From assembly GCF_000275845.1 (NCBI RefSeq), contig NW_006766883.1, forward strand, positions 1,201,163 to 1,265,162: a stretch of DNA of 64,000 nucleotides. The letters are read 5' to 3'. The notes beneath the pieces were generated by a model. That model did not search any database and was not told the origin of the DNA. It worked only from the letters and a program-made list of their open reading frames with translations. Of the stretch, positions 43,992-54,572 are shown piece after piece (positions within the stretch are counted from its first letter, which is position 1; each line of letters opens with the position of its first letter). This DNA is from Dichomitus squalens LYAD-421 SS1. Its lineage: Eukaryota > Basidiomycota > Agaricomycetes > Polyporales > Polyporaceae. Position numbers and translations under genes: made by a program.

Positions 43992-46240
43992 ATGACCATC
44001 TTTGCCTCTAACGAGGTGTCTACCATCGGAGCCGCAGCCGCAGCGGAGGATGATGACGATGATCCGGACTACGTTGACGAGGAGGAGGACGAAGAAGAGG
44101 ATGTCGGGTACTACACTTACGGCTTAGGGTCACAGGCGCATTCTCGACCTTGGAATCGCTCGGAATGGTGGCCCAAGAGAACAGAACCCCAGAAAGAGGG
44201 CTTGGAGCTGTTGTATAGCGGAGAATTCGGTCGTTTGCTGCACCAAATCCAGGCCCGGGAAGGTCAGCATAATGTTGCCCGTAATTTACTCAATCGAGGA
44301 ACGAACGCACGGCCGACACCTAAGGAGGACATCACATGTGTGCGTTCTCTCGTTCTTCTTGAGCCATCCCGGCCCTCATGGCCTATCAGGAAATACTTCC
44401 GAATTCTAGTGGGACTGCCGTAGCATCCTATCCAGCAAATGCCTATGTCGGACAGTTCTCCTCTGGTACGTTCATTGCACTGATCCGTGCACCGTGCGCA
44501 TTGCGTCTGACATGAGTTGCAAGACTCGGCGTTCTATTACACTTGCGTGAGAAGTGAGTACGATATACTTCAGACGTATGCAGTGCGCGTGCTGATGACG
44601 CTGCACAGATTTTCGCTTGCATGTGTATGATATGACCGCCCCCACTGTTGGACGGCAACTTGCGCAAGAGTCGAGTGACGGCCATGCAACGACCATGGAG
44701 GTCATCAAGACAATTCAAGCCGCTCCCGGTCGCTGGACTATCACGGACTCTCACTTGAGTCCTGATAACCAGCGGATGATATATGCATCTATTGTGAGGA
44801 GCGAGATTCCTGGTCCCCAGTGACGCTTGCTGAATTCAATATAGTCCAGCACAGTATATATGTGTTCTACGTTGGATGCGTCCACAGAACAGATACCCAT
44901 ATCTTTCCGGGATCCTGCCCCATCTCGAGGTCGCCGTGCCTGGAATGACTGGGAAGATGACGAACAGTTTGGCATATGGAGTTGCAAGTTCTCTGCCGAT
45001 GGTAACGAAGTCATTGCCGGCGGAAGCAGCATGATCTTCGGTATGTCGCTTCTGAGGATCTTGCGAGACAAAGCTCTGACTATGCAACAGTCTACGATCT
45101 CATCGCCAATAAGAGAACCGTGAAGATTTCCGGGCACACTGACGACGTGAACAGTTGCTGCTGGGCAGATACTGCATCCGGAAATGTCCTCATCAGTGCG
45201 TCTGATGACACGTTCGTCAAAGTCTGGGATCGTCGTTCTCTGGCTGCGACTAGGAAACCTTCTGGCGTCCTCATTGGGCACACCGAGGGGATTACATACG
45301 TCTCTGCGAAGGGCGATGGTCGCTATGTCATTTCCAACGGGAAGGACCAGATCTTACGACTTTGGGACTTGCGTATGATGCGGAGTAACTCAGAATTCGA
45401 GGCCGTGGCGAAGCAAGATTATGGTATTCCCCACTTCGACTATCGGTGAGTGCGTGCTTGTTCTGCGAAAAGTCATTGGCGCTCAAGTCATCATAGTGGG
45501 GACAACTATCCTCGTCCGAGATATAGACAGCACCCACTTGACTGCAGCGTTATGAAGTATACGGGACACGAGGTCCTTCGTACGCTCATTCGATGTCATT
45601 TCAGTCCCGTGGAGACTACCGGCCAGCAGTATATCTATTCTGGTTCAGCTGACGGCAAAATACACGTACGTTATCCACCACATAGTGTACAACATCCTTT
45701 GGTAATGCTTGTTTTTCTTAAGATTTGGTCGTTGGACGGGCGGGTGGTGCAGGTCCTTGATCGATCACATACCCTGTCCATGGCGCTCGACCCCTCCGCT
45801 CCTGAACCTGTTGACATCACGCCTTCCCGCATCCGGCCGTGCGTACGGGATGTCAGCTGGCACTCACAGGTAGGGGACTTCTGTGCCTCCCGATACTAAA
45901 AGCACCGTCTAAACTTTGTACATCAGGAACCAATCCTGATGAGCACTGGCTGGCTTGGTCGCCGATGGGGCTTGTCAGAGGGCAGCGTCATCGCACGACA
46001 TGAGGTAAGCAGATGATCATAGTGCTGTTAAGCAATATCGTTAACGCCTCGCAGTGGAAGGGACTATCGAAGTTGCGCAACAAGCTCGAGGACTACGTCG
46101 AGAAGCAGAAGTCCGAACGAGCTGATAGGGCACAGCGGCGCGCAGTGCGTCGAGGTACCATGCCCGGATCTTTCGAACCCGCCTCCCCTGCATCGCCGAC
46201 TGATGCTTCTGATGATGATGTCGATATGGAGGACCTGTGA
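43992..46240 (+). CDS. DCAF11/WDR23-like WD40 protein (CRL4 substrate receptor)
   Basis: DCAF11-type proteins are substrate receptors of Cul4-Ddb1 ubiquitin ligases. The N-terminus reads MTIFASNEVSTIGAAAAAED and runs into a long acidic patch (DDDDDPDYVDEEEDEEEDVG). Then comes EGLELLYSGEFGRLLHQIQ, typical of the family before the propeller, and WD40 repeats: DSHLSPDNQRMIYAS, DEQFGIWSCKFSADGNEVIA, VKISGHTDDVNSCCWAD, LISASDDTFVKVWDRRS, VISNGKDQILRLWDLR, YSGSADGKIHIWSLDG and VRDVSWHSQEPILMSTGW. The C-terminal tail KLEDYVEKQKSERADRAQRR is basic, followed by an acidic end DDDVDMEDL and TGA at 46238-46240. About nine exons. An in-frame ATG at 43851 would add 47 residues of unconvincing sequence. Confidence 0.83.
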
Positions 46241-46563
46241 TGGAAGAAGCTTGTTCTTGTTCACGGACAACTCTTGAATGTCGCAGTAATCTGGCTACAC
46301 GGATACTGTAATGTAGCCCATGTTGTACTTGTAGGGAGATCCGTACGCTATGTCCGCTATCAGACTGCTATGCTGCACATGCCAGAGAACATACTATGTC
46401 GTTCTGGGTGTAGTGCGTAACATCTGCCCTTCTCCTTTCTTGACTTATATGGATGGCAGAGTGCCGCGTTAGCTGCGCAGGCGCGGCTGTGGCTGTACGT
46501 GCGGCTTGTCTCGCTACCTCCACTTGCAATTGTTTTCGAACGAAACCCAAATAACCTCACGAC
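46241..46563. other. intergenic: DCAF11-like 3' flank and lectin-gene promoter
   Basis: 323 bp. The left half is A/T-richer 3' flank and the right half the upstream region of the lectin-like gene. No gene or repeat seen. Confidence 0.5.
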
Positions 46564-47565
46564 CATGCTCATTACCTCTGATAAGGAAGCGGCGATGCAG
46601 ACAGTCCCGCCGCTCGCCGCAGAACTGAACACTTACGGATTTCCTCAAGGTTACTTCATGCTTCGCTCTCTAGGAACCAACCGCGTCCTGGACGTATCAG
46701 AGGGTCTGTCTGACGATGGGACACCCATCATCCTGTGGCCAATGAATGAGACATCGCTCGTTGAATGTATGTGCCCTTATCCGATCGTCTCACCGCGTGA
46801 TCGCTGATAAACTGGGAACAGCAATGAGGAGGCCGGATTGCGACAATCAGGTTCGTAGAAGGGGGTCACAGCATGGAGCAAGCTCAGAGCTCCTCAATAT
46901 AGGTCTTCTTCATCGATACCTCTGGTGCTCTGTGCTCTAGATCCGCGGGGCACGCTATCGATGTCCAAGGTGCATCCCATGACTATGACCAGAGCCCGAC
47001 TGATGTCTAACCTTGTGTAGACGAGAACCTGGTAATCCGCCACAGGAAGCCGGTCACATATCCTTTCCCAAACGCAGAATCGCACCCTCTCCCGCGCTTC
47101 GCTTACTATCCGGATACGAGAGAGCTCACTGTGACGTTCGCGTACGATCCTTCCTACCCTGCGTCGCCGACTTCTCGGCGAGAGAGTACGTCGAGTGTCT
47201 GGAAGACGAAGACGTACTATCTTAGCTCCGTTCCCCTCCGCAAACCCCCCACGCTCATTGATAACGCATCCACGCTGCTCAATTCCGCTGTGGTGGGAGG
47301 GATGTCCCTCTTCGGGGGTCCGAAGACGAACGCGACTCCGGAACAGGTTTTCGACGGGCAGATCGACCTGAACGAGAGCGAGATCGCGGAGCAAGACAGG
47401 AACGAGGCCGAGGAGATCGACGACTCCCCGAACTGGCTGCGCCCGGTGAAAGCGATTGGCCTCACGGCGGAAGAGGCTGCGAGCGCGACCGAGAAGGCGA
47501 AGCTGCGACGTCAATGGGAGATATTGCCGTTGAGACATACGAGGCGTCTGACGGCTGGTATCTGA
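46564..47565 (+). CDS. ricin-B-fold (beta-trefoil) lectin-like protein, cytosolic
   Basis: The start at 46564 gives MLITSDKEAAMQTVPPLAAE followed by a beta-trefoil-like core, GYFMLRSLGTNRVLDVSEGL with SDDGTPIILWPMNE and then VFFIDTSGALCSRSAGHAID, containing the repeating (I/V)D-x-W/Q pattern of ricin-B-type carbohydrate-binding modules. After KPVTYPFPNAESHPLPRFAY comes VTFAYDPSYPASPTSRREST, a Ser/Thr linker and an acidic region (GQIDLNESEIAEQDRNEAEE, IDDSPNWLRPVKAIGL), ending with a basic REGION that stops at TGA 47563-47565. Four exons (5' sites GTATGT, GTTCGT, GTGCAT). There is no signal peptide and no toxin catalytic chain; only the sugar-binding fold is present. Role unknown; proteins of this layout occur in many fungi. 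Confidence 0.7.
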
Positions 47566-48003
47566 TCCCGGCCCCCGCATGCCAGTCGCATTGTGGTCTA
47601 TTAAGCTTCTCGGGACCTTTTAGGCCATTGCGGTGGCGCCATGATCCTCGCATTTGTGTTACGTCTATCAGGGAACTGTACGATACGTTTGGCAGCTTGT
47701 GGTTTATCCAAATATGTACAACAGGCTTCGTCGGGCAACTATCGGGACGAGGAGCATTTCCTTGGGGTCCGATAGGATGGTTCGCGTAGCCGGCCACGTG
47801 AGAGCTCGGACGCCTAGAGCCTCTGATCGTGGCTCCCGGAACGTAAGTCTTTCCTATCGTCGAAGCACTCGTGGGGACGAGAATGGTACAATTTTCAAGT
47901 AAAGTTCTTGACTTGAGACGCATTCGCTCAAGCTCGTGATCGCATTGCAAGATCTGCAGGGTCACCGCAGGTATAGTAACAGCACTACCACTAACGTCCG
48001 ATA
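47566..48003. other. intergenic: lectin-gene 3' flank and ureohydrolase promoter
   Basis: 438 bp. A long minus-strand open frame (47462-48070) crosses this gap but overlaps both neighbours' coding ends and shows no domain, so it is treated as chance. Confidence 0.5.
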
Positions 48004-49734
48004 ATGCAGATGCCCAAGACAGCTCTCGCAACGCTCTTAGGAACGGCGATCGTTCTCGCCAACCTACCACTCACGCACTCGCATCGCGACGGCCATCACC
48101 ACGAGCAAGTCCAACTGCCTCTTGAGGAATTCGCTCAGCCGAGCTCGTCAGGCTCGCAGACATGGCTGGAGAAGTACGGCAAGCAGATTGACCAAGTCTT
48201 CTCCGGCCCATTGTCGTTCTCCCATCTTCCATACTCGCGCTGCCTAGAGGATGAAAATGCGCAGTTTGACATCGCGCTTCTCGGTATGCCGTTTGATACC
48301 GCGGTGACCTACCGGCCGGGTGCCCGTTTTGGACCGTACGCCATCCGCTCAGGGAGCAGGCGACAACGCGAGAGCCGTGGCTATACTCTCTCCTGGAAGA
48401 GCAACCCTTATGAACTTGGCTCAAGGATCATCGACTGTGGGGACGTGAGTCCGAAGGCCAAACATAGACCTGTGGATGAAACGACTGATCGCAGCTCGCT
48501 GGAAGGTTCCCGTGAATCCGTTCGACAACGCCCTGGCCATAGACCAGATGGAGGTTGCATACTCCACCCTTCTGGGGCGAACACCGGCCAGTGAAGGCTC
48601 TGTCATGTCAATCACTCAACATTTCGCCAAGGATGGCAAGCAGCATCCTCGCATCGTGAGGTGATAGCCAAGCAGCCGCTGCGTGATTAAATTCATACGA
48701 CTGACTATTCCTCGCGCAGTTTGGGCGGTGACCACACTATCGTACTTCCTATCTTGCGGTCCCTCAACAAAGTATACGGCCCGGTGTCGGTCATCCACTT
48801 CGACGCCCACCTGGACACATGGCCGTCATACCCAGGTCCCACGTCAGAACAGTCTCGGGTCACGCATGGGACCTTCTTCTACCTTGCAAGGGAGGAAGGG
48901 TTAATGACCAACACTAGCATCCATGCTGGTATCCGGTGCAAGCTCTCCGTACGCTCTTTCAGTCCTCGGCCTAGCCAATGGAACCATTGAGTTGACGTAT
49001 CAGCTTGGAACAGGGCGTGGCGGACTTGGAGAATGACGCATCCGTCGGCTTCCAGCTGATCTCGACCGATGACATAGACGATTACGGCGTTGCTGAAATC
49101 ATCAAGCGCGTTCGTGAGCGCGTCGGGGACTCTCCTGTCTACCTCAGGTTTGGAGTCATACTGCGCCTCCACGGTTCATCATGCTGATTCACGCTCTAGC
49201 CTTGATATCGATGTCATAGGTTAGCAGACATACTGTCTATCGGCTGAACGAGCCTCCTCAAGGAGCACGTATAACTTTCCAGACCCCGGTCTAGCACCTG
49301 CGACCGGGACACCGGAAGCAGGAGGCTGGACGACTCGCGAGGTGAAGCGAATCATCCGCGGCCTTGCCGGTCTCAATTTCGTGTAAGTCCCCACCCCCGC
49401 AGTCTCAGCCGTTCACAGCCTGGCCGCAGCCCCTCGCCTCACCTGTCCTGTGTATGCCACTGCTGACGTGCGGCTTGCATCCAGAGGCGCAGACATCGTA
49501 GAAGTGGCTCCAGCGTACGACAACGGTGCGTCCCCACACATCCCGCTAGCCGCGTCTCCTCGAGGCCAGCTTGTTCGCTGATACTTTGTCACCCGCGTCC
49601 TCGTGTCATGCTCCGCAGCTGAGATTACGGGCATCGCTGCCGCGGACATCGTGCATGACTTCTTGTCCATGCTGCTGTCCTCCAAGCCGCCTGCGCCGCA
49701 CAGCCTATTTGCGCCTGCCAAGGACGAGTTCTGA
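48004..49734 (+). CDS. secreted ureohydrolase (agmatinase/arginase family)
   Basis: A binuclear-manganese hydrolase that would cleave agmatine, arginine or a related guanidine compound. The N-terminus [20 protein letters not shown] followed by [13 protein letters not shown] looks like a signal peptide, which is unusual for a textbook arginase but common in fungal secreted ureohydrolases. Metal-binding blocks are present: [32 protein letters not shown], and [19 protein letters not shown], the middle of which is encoded on a predicted 20-nt microexon (49200-49219). [17 protein letters not shown] residues occur as [15 protein letters not shown]. The C-terminal [20 protein letters not shown] and [11 protein letters not shown] match agmatinases. 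The stop is TGA at 49732-49734. About nine exons. Substrate specificity cannot be told from sequence alone. Confidence 0.87.
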
Positions 49735-50233
49735 ATGGACGAAGGGCATCAGGAGGCCGCGATCGATGGCGAACGACGTCATGTGCAATGTGGGGTTCGG
49801 GGGCGGTGCGATACGGATAGAGGATGAACGGCCGCAGTGCGGAGTTACCTGCGCATGACCGGCAATGTCGATCGAAGGAGCCAGATGGCCGCACCGGTTT
49901 GTATGAACGTGGGTATATATGCATGCGTCTGTGTATTTCGTGCGGGTGCCATCGTGCGCATCCTAGTGACTAGTGTACATCCAATGCCAGACTGCAACAG
50001 TGCGACTGTGAACCCATGCAGAACTCACGACGAGTGCCCGAGGTCGGGCGAATAATTACGCATATACTAGTCGGATTGGGTGGTAGAGGACAGGAGAGTG
50101 GGTTCGTGTCATGTCCGCATCGTACGAATACCGAATAAGAGAGTCCGTGCAGAGCACATGAGAAGACATAAACAATCGAAAACGTCAACGCGTCAACTCG
50201 ATAGCGAAGGGCGGGCCGAGAGGAGAAGAGGGA
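49735..50233. other. convergent 3' flanks of ureohydrolase and PalI genes
   Basis: 499 bp between two stops. No gene, RNA or repeat seen. Confidence 0.5.
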
Positions 50234-52062
50234 TCAATGCTTCGCGCCCCACTGCCCTGGCGGCTGCGAGGTCGCGGCGTCGTACATCGGCGGGGCGTCA
50301 GGGTATTGCGGCTCTTCGTGTATGGGCGACTGCGTCACTGCCTGATGCATGGACGGCGTCGGGTCGCGAGGCCCACGTGGGCTTGCGGGCTGAGGCATCG
50401 GTGGGGGCGATATGCTAGTGTTAATGGTGTGAGGCGCAGATCCGGAGCTGTAGACCGACGTCGTAGCCGTAGGTGCAGGAGACCCACGACCGTAGTCGAG
50501 CGCGGGCACGACGTTCGCGCCGTACCCGCCACCGCCGAGGGTGTAGTTGCGCTCAGGCGTCGTGCGGTAGGGGTTAGTGCCTGCAACGGCCGCTGCATTA
50601 GCTGGAGGTGGCGTCGAGGTCTGGCCGTACATGTAGCTCGACGTGTTGTAGGTGTCAGGTTGGAACCTGGTCTGCGAAGGCTGCGCGGCGAAGGGGTCGA
50701 CAACATTGCTGTAGTCATCTTCTGCATTGTAGCCAGTGTTGTCTCGCTGGTGTGAGACCGCCGAGTGGACTGAGAGGATACTCAGCATCGGAGAAGAGGG
50801 CAGGTGATCAAACTACTCACAAGAAGTTTGCTGAGGCATGTGTCCATACCCAGAGACGCCGCTAGGCTGCTGTTGGTGACCGTATTGGCCGTAGGCGTTC
50901 GCTGCCAAGTAGCCACCCGCAGTGGCACCAGCGGTCGCAGATGGTGCAATTGAGGGTGCGTAGGGGTCGCTGTATACCGCAGAGGGCGCTTGGGTGTGAG
51001 TGCTACCTTGGCGGGCCGGCGCGGTGGGAGCACTGTTGTAGTAGGCGTCCACAGCGCGAGTGCCAGGTGTCGCCTGAGCGTATCCGCCAGTGTACGCAGG
51101 TTGCTGGTTACCTTGACGGGCATACGCTGCTGTTCCTGCGCCGACACCCGCACCGCCCGACCGGGCCTGTGCATGATAGGGTACTACGGAGTCGCCGTCC
51201 TCAATGTAATGCTCGTTCTCGTCCACCTTGGAGGTCAGCGGTTGGCGCTCGTACTCCTGGAAAGCCGGGAGGCCGATCTCGTTCTTGCCCGCAGCTTGAC
51301 GGGCTTTCCTATCTGCCTCCGCCTTGACAGCCTCCAGACGCATCTGCTCCGCATAGCCGTTGTCCATGGTGGGCCTGACAGCCTCCCTGTCCGGACCGCG
51401 AGGACGTCTCCTGATACAACATCTGCCGAGCCCGTAGAAGCAGCCGGCAAAGAAGAGAAGGATCCAAGCCGCGAGAGTGAGCCAGAGGGCCATACCGATC
51501 TCGGCGTGTCCTCCGCTGTCGTTGACACGGGTCCTGGTGAGGAAGAAGAGGACGATGTCGAAGATGAAGGCGACCATGGCCACAGCAGCCGAGAAACCCG
51601 ATACACAGGTACTGCAGTAGGTCATGGACATCTCCCGCACATGGGCGAGAAGACCGAAGACGGCGGAGATACCGGCGAGGACTAGGGCGACAATGTGGAG
51701 GACGAGGGCGTAGGTGACCCATTTGACCAGCACCTCCGGAATTTTGATCTTAGTAGTGTTGTCGAGGAGAGCATTTATGTCTAGGCAATGCGAGCTGTAG
51801 CGTCCAGAAAGGGGAGTAGCATATCCAGCTCACCAATTTGGTATCCTACTGACGGCTTGGAGCATGTCTGATTGCCATTGAGGTCCAGACAGTAGCCTAG
51901 CGTTCCTAGCGTAATAGTGCCCGTCTGTCCTGACTCGGTGATGGTCGCCTTGAGGAAGAAGATAGACTTGAGGATGGGTACATTGAAGGAGACTACGGCG
52001 AGCAGGGCGGTTGCTATGAGGGTGACAAGGAAGCCCGGAGTAGCTGGGCGAATGATGCCCAT
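50234..52062 (-). CDS. palI: pH-response regulator PalI/Rim9
   Basis: A four-helix membrane component of the PacC/Rim101 ambient-pH signalling complex. The start MGIIRPATPGFLVTLIATAL at 52062 leads into TM1 (LLAVVSFNVPILKSIFFL), then an extracellular loop with Cys and an Asn-linked site (YCLDLNGNQTCS). TM2-TM4 are WVTYALVLHIVALVLAGIS, FSAAVAMVAFIFDIVLFFLT and IGMALWLTLAAWILLFFAG. The long cytosolic tail is Pro/Gln/Tyr-rich and disordered, with a PPxY motif near the C-terminus (PDAPPMYDAATSQ) and the end GQWGAKH. The stop is at 50234. Three to four exons, the second junction at about 51.78 kb and another at 50.82 kb. PalI proteins share this short N-terminal domain and long tail; identification is confident. 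Confidence 0.9.
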
Positions 52063-52526
52063 GGCGGTAGATACAGATGACGGGGAGGACGAAAAGAACA
52101 AGGAGGATGGGCGAAAGGAAGGAAATGAGATAGCTGGATGATGAGCGCACTGCGCTAGGTATGGCCAATATGGCCACTGGAGTACTGACGGGCTGTGCCG
52201 AACAAGTCCCACAGGCGGCGATGCTACGCCAGGACAATACTCGGGACAGACGCCCATTCTCCTCGGCCAGTCCGGGCGCGAAGCGCACAGCCCATGCCCG
52301 ATGTGGCTTTTCGCCGCACCGCCTGCCAGTCCCCGACATTGCACTCGATCTCTTCTTGCACAGGCTACTTGCCAATATTGTCTCGTCAGCTCCGCCGTGT
52401 TCTATCCAGCACCGTCCGAAAACCCAGTTGGTCGGAGTGTAACCGTCATCAGTTGAGAATGTGGACCAGGTGGCACTGGCTGGTGCTCAGTACGTCAATG
52501 TGCCTGTCTACCACTCCGCCCAGTTG
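52063..52526. other. intergenic: palI promoter and GNAT 3' flank
   Basis: 464 bp upstream of palI and downstream of the first GNAT gene. No motif or gene recognised. Confidence 0.5.
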
Positions 52527-53351
52527 CTATGGTTGCCTCCCTTCGCTCAAGTGCCAGTATAACACATGGAATCCATCAATCAGCTCTCCTGCACTCGTCA
52601 CCTTCCGTCTCCTCACCGTGTCTACTATCCGAAAGCCCAGCTTCTCCAGAACCCGTATGCTCCCGTGGTTCCCAATGACGGTTTCGACTCGTATTTGTCT
52701 TGCTCCCATTCGCGGTACAACCCACGCTTCCAACAGGGTTCGTACAGCGCAACTCATCAAGCCTCTGCCATGCAGCGGTGCGGCGACGTAATCTGTAGGC
52801 GATAGAAATGGGTCGCGTTGAGCCGTTACTAGACCCTCAAGTAGGTGCGTTCCCTAAATTCACTCACATCCTATACACCACACTATGTCCGGATCCCCAC
52901 GCTCCCTGCAATCGTTCCTGGCTACTAGCCGCTCTTGTTCTTGCTGGTTCAGCAAGTCCGGGAAATTGCACCGCGAAAACTCGATGGCACCGAGGAAGAC
53001 TTCGGAGCCGTCCTCTTCTACTCCCCGCAGACACCCAACCGGACATCCGCTCACTGCAACGGAAGGCCCTGTAGGATACCCCTCGTTGGCGACACGCAGC
53101 TCGTGCATGACTGCGTCCGACTGCTCCTTCGCAATCGCGACCCATTCCTGGGCATGCATGTCGAGGTAAGGAAATGGCGGACCATCCAGCCACTTCTTGA
53201 CGGCGTAGTCGTTCAGAATAGCGACTATATGCGGAACATCGTCTTGTCGCGGTGGTGTGATGATGATGCGGTCAAATGGAGCGGTGAGGCGAATGTGCGG
53301 CTCGCCAGTACGTGGATGGCGCTCTAGTGGATGGAACTGAGAAAAGGACAT
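52527..53351 (-). CDS. GNAT-family N-acetyltransferase, copy 1
   Basis: Two to three exons. The N-terminal exon starts MSFSQFHPLERHPRTGEPHI at 53351 (a longer in-frame start at 53468 also exists). It contains RIIITPPRQDDVPHIVAILN and LDGPPFPYLDMHAQEWVAIA, the front of a RimJ/RimL-type acetyltransferase. An intron joins CIGY to YVAAPLHGRGLMSCAVRTLL, then GARQIRVETVIGNHGSIRVL and EKLGFRIVDTVRRRKV, which contain the acetyl-CoA-binding R-G-x-G-type turn and the C-terminal asparagine/serine motif. The stop is at 52527. The substrate (protein N-terminus, metabolite or drug) cannot be inferred. A second copy lies next to it on the same strand. Confidence 0.82.
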
Positions 53352-53779
53352 GCGGGATAGGTGGGTCGTGCGTCGGCAGGGTCCAGTCTCGACCGAATCT
53401 CCTTCAAGACCATTATTATCCGTTGGCACCCGTAGGTCCATGTCGGCGCGAGTATTCGCTCGCATCATTTCGCGTTGTCAGTGTCTATGGAAGTGCTCGT
53501 TGTCATGCATCACGACAGAGTGTGAGTGTGATCTCGCATTGCGAGCTAGGCAGGTGGGTGGCCCTAGTGGAGACATGGCAGAGAACTGAGTAACGTGCTA
53601 TCCTTTTACAGGCACTCCCCCGTAGCAGTGTGAAAACAATCCTGCCGTGCCTACTGTGCATGATGCATCATAGAGACCGAACTATCCCCATCCGCCGAGT
53701 TAGTCAGCGCAAAGGGCTACGTGGTCACCGAACTTACAAGCTGGCGGCCGGATCCCGATACCAACGCATCATCAGGCCA
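53352..53779. other. intergenic between the tandem GNAT genes
   Basis: 428 bp with mixed content. No additional GNAT fragment is evident. Confidence 0.45.
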
Positions 53780-54572
53780 CTACTCGGCTTTCCACCATAG
53801 AATATCCATGCCGTCGACGGTACGCCCCGAGTTCAATATCTTCTGTACCGGAACCGTCTTCTCATACGTGAATCCTAGTTTCTCAAACACCCTTCTACTC
53901 CCTATATTGTCCGCGAACGTTTCGACGCGTATCCGTCGCGCACCCATTCGAGGGACAGCCCAGTCGCGAATGAACGTCCTGATGGCCGCAGTCATGATGC
54001 CCTTCCCATGGTGAGAGGAAGCGAGGTAGTCTGGCCTCCCTCTTCAATCACAGCAAACGAACAGAATCACGGCTCTGCAACGTACCACCAATGCACCACA
54101 CGATCTCGGGGTCGCCAAGCGTCCTGTCCGCGTTGGGCTGCGCAAGCGTCTTCTTCACCTCCTTGTCGTCGATATCCGGATACCGCTCGCGGACAAACAA
54201 GATGTCGCCCAGGAACAGCTCGCTGCCATCCTGGCGGATCTCCCGTATGGTGCGCACGGGGGGCTCCTCTAGGAGGATCGGCGGCTCGTCTGGCTTCTCC
54301 TCGTTCGCGCGCTTCAGGACCTCGAACGCGGCGTCCGTTCCGTTCTTGATCTTGGTCAGCCACTGGTCGGCGTGCTCGGGGAGATAGGGGAACGGCGGGC
54401 CTTCGAGGAACGTGTAGATCGCAGGATCAGCCATGTTGGACACGACGGCTGGCGCGTCGGACATGCGGGGGGGCGTGATGATGATGTTCTCATGCGGCGC
54501 TGGGAGGCGCAGGAACGGCTCTCCGGTCTTGGGGTTGAACTCTAGAGGGTGGAACTGCGTTGGTTTGGACAT
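53780..54572 (-). CDS. GNAT-family N-acetyltransferase, copy 2
   Basis: Paralogue of the previous gene, same strand and architecture. It starts MSKPTQFHPLEFNPKTGEPF at 54572, with NIIITPPRMSDAPAVVSNMA and LEGPPFPYLPEHADQWLTKI, then VEEDGSELFLG-type block as REIRQDGSELFLGDILFVRE. After an intron the last exon reads GKGIMTAAIRTFIRDWAVPR, GARRIRVETFADNIGSRRVF and EKLGFTYEKTVPVQKIL, ending WWKAE at 53780. The front and back blocks align closely with copy 1, so a tandem duplication is likely; the copies differ mainly in the middle and in loop lengths. Both keep the acetyl-CoA-binding residues and look functional. Confidence 0.82.

Noticed and set aside
47462..48070. 202-residue minus-strand open frame across the lectin/ureohydrolase gap
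   Set aside because: It overlaps the coding ends of two well-supported plus-strand genes and has no recognisable domain.
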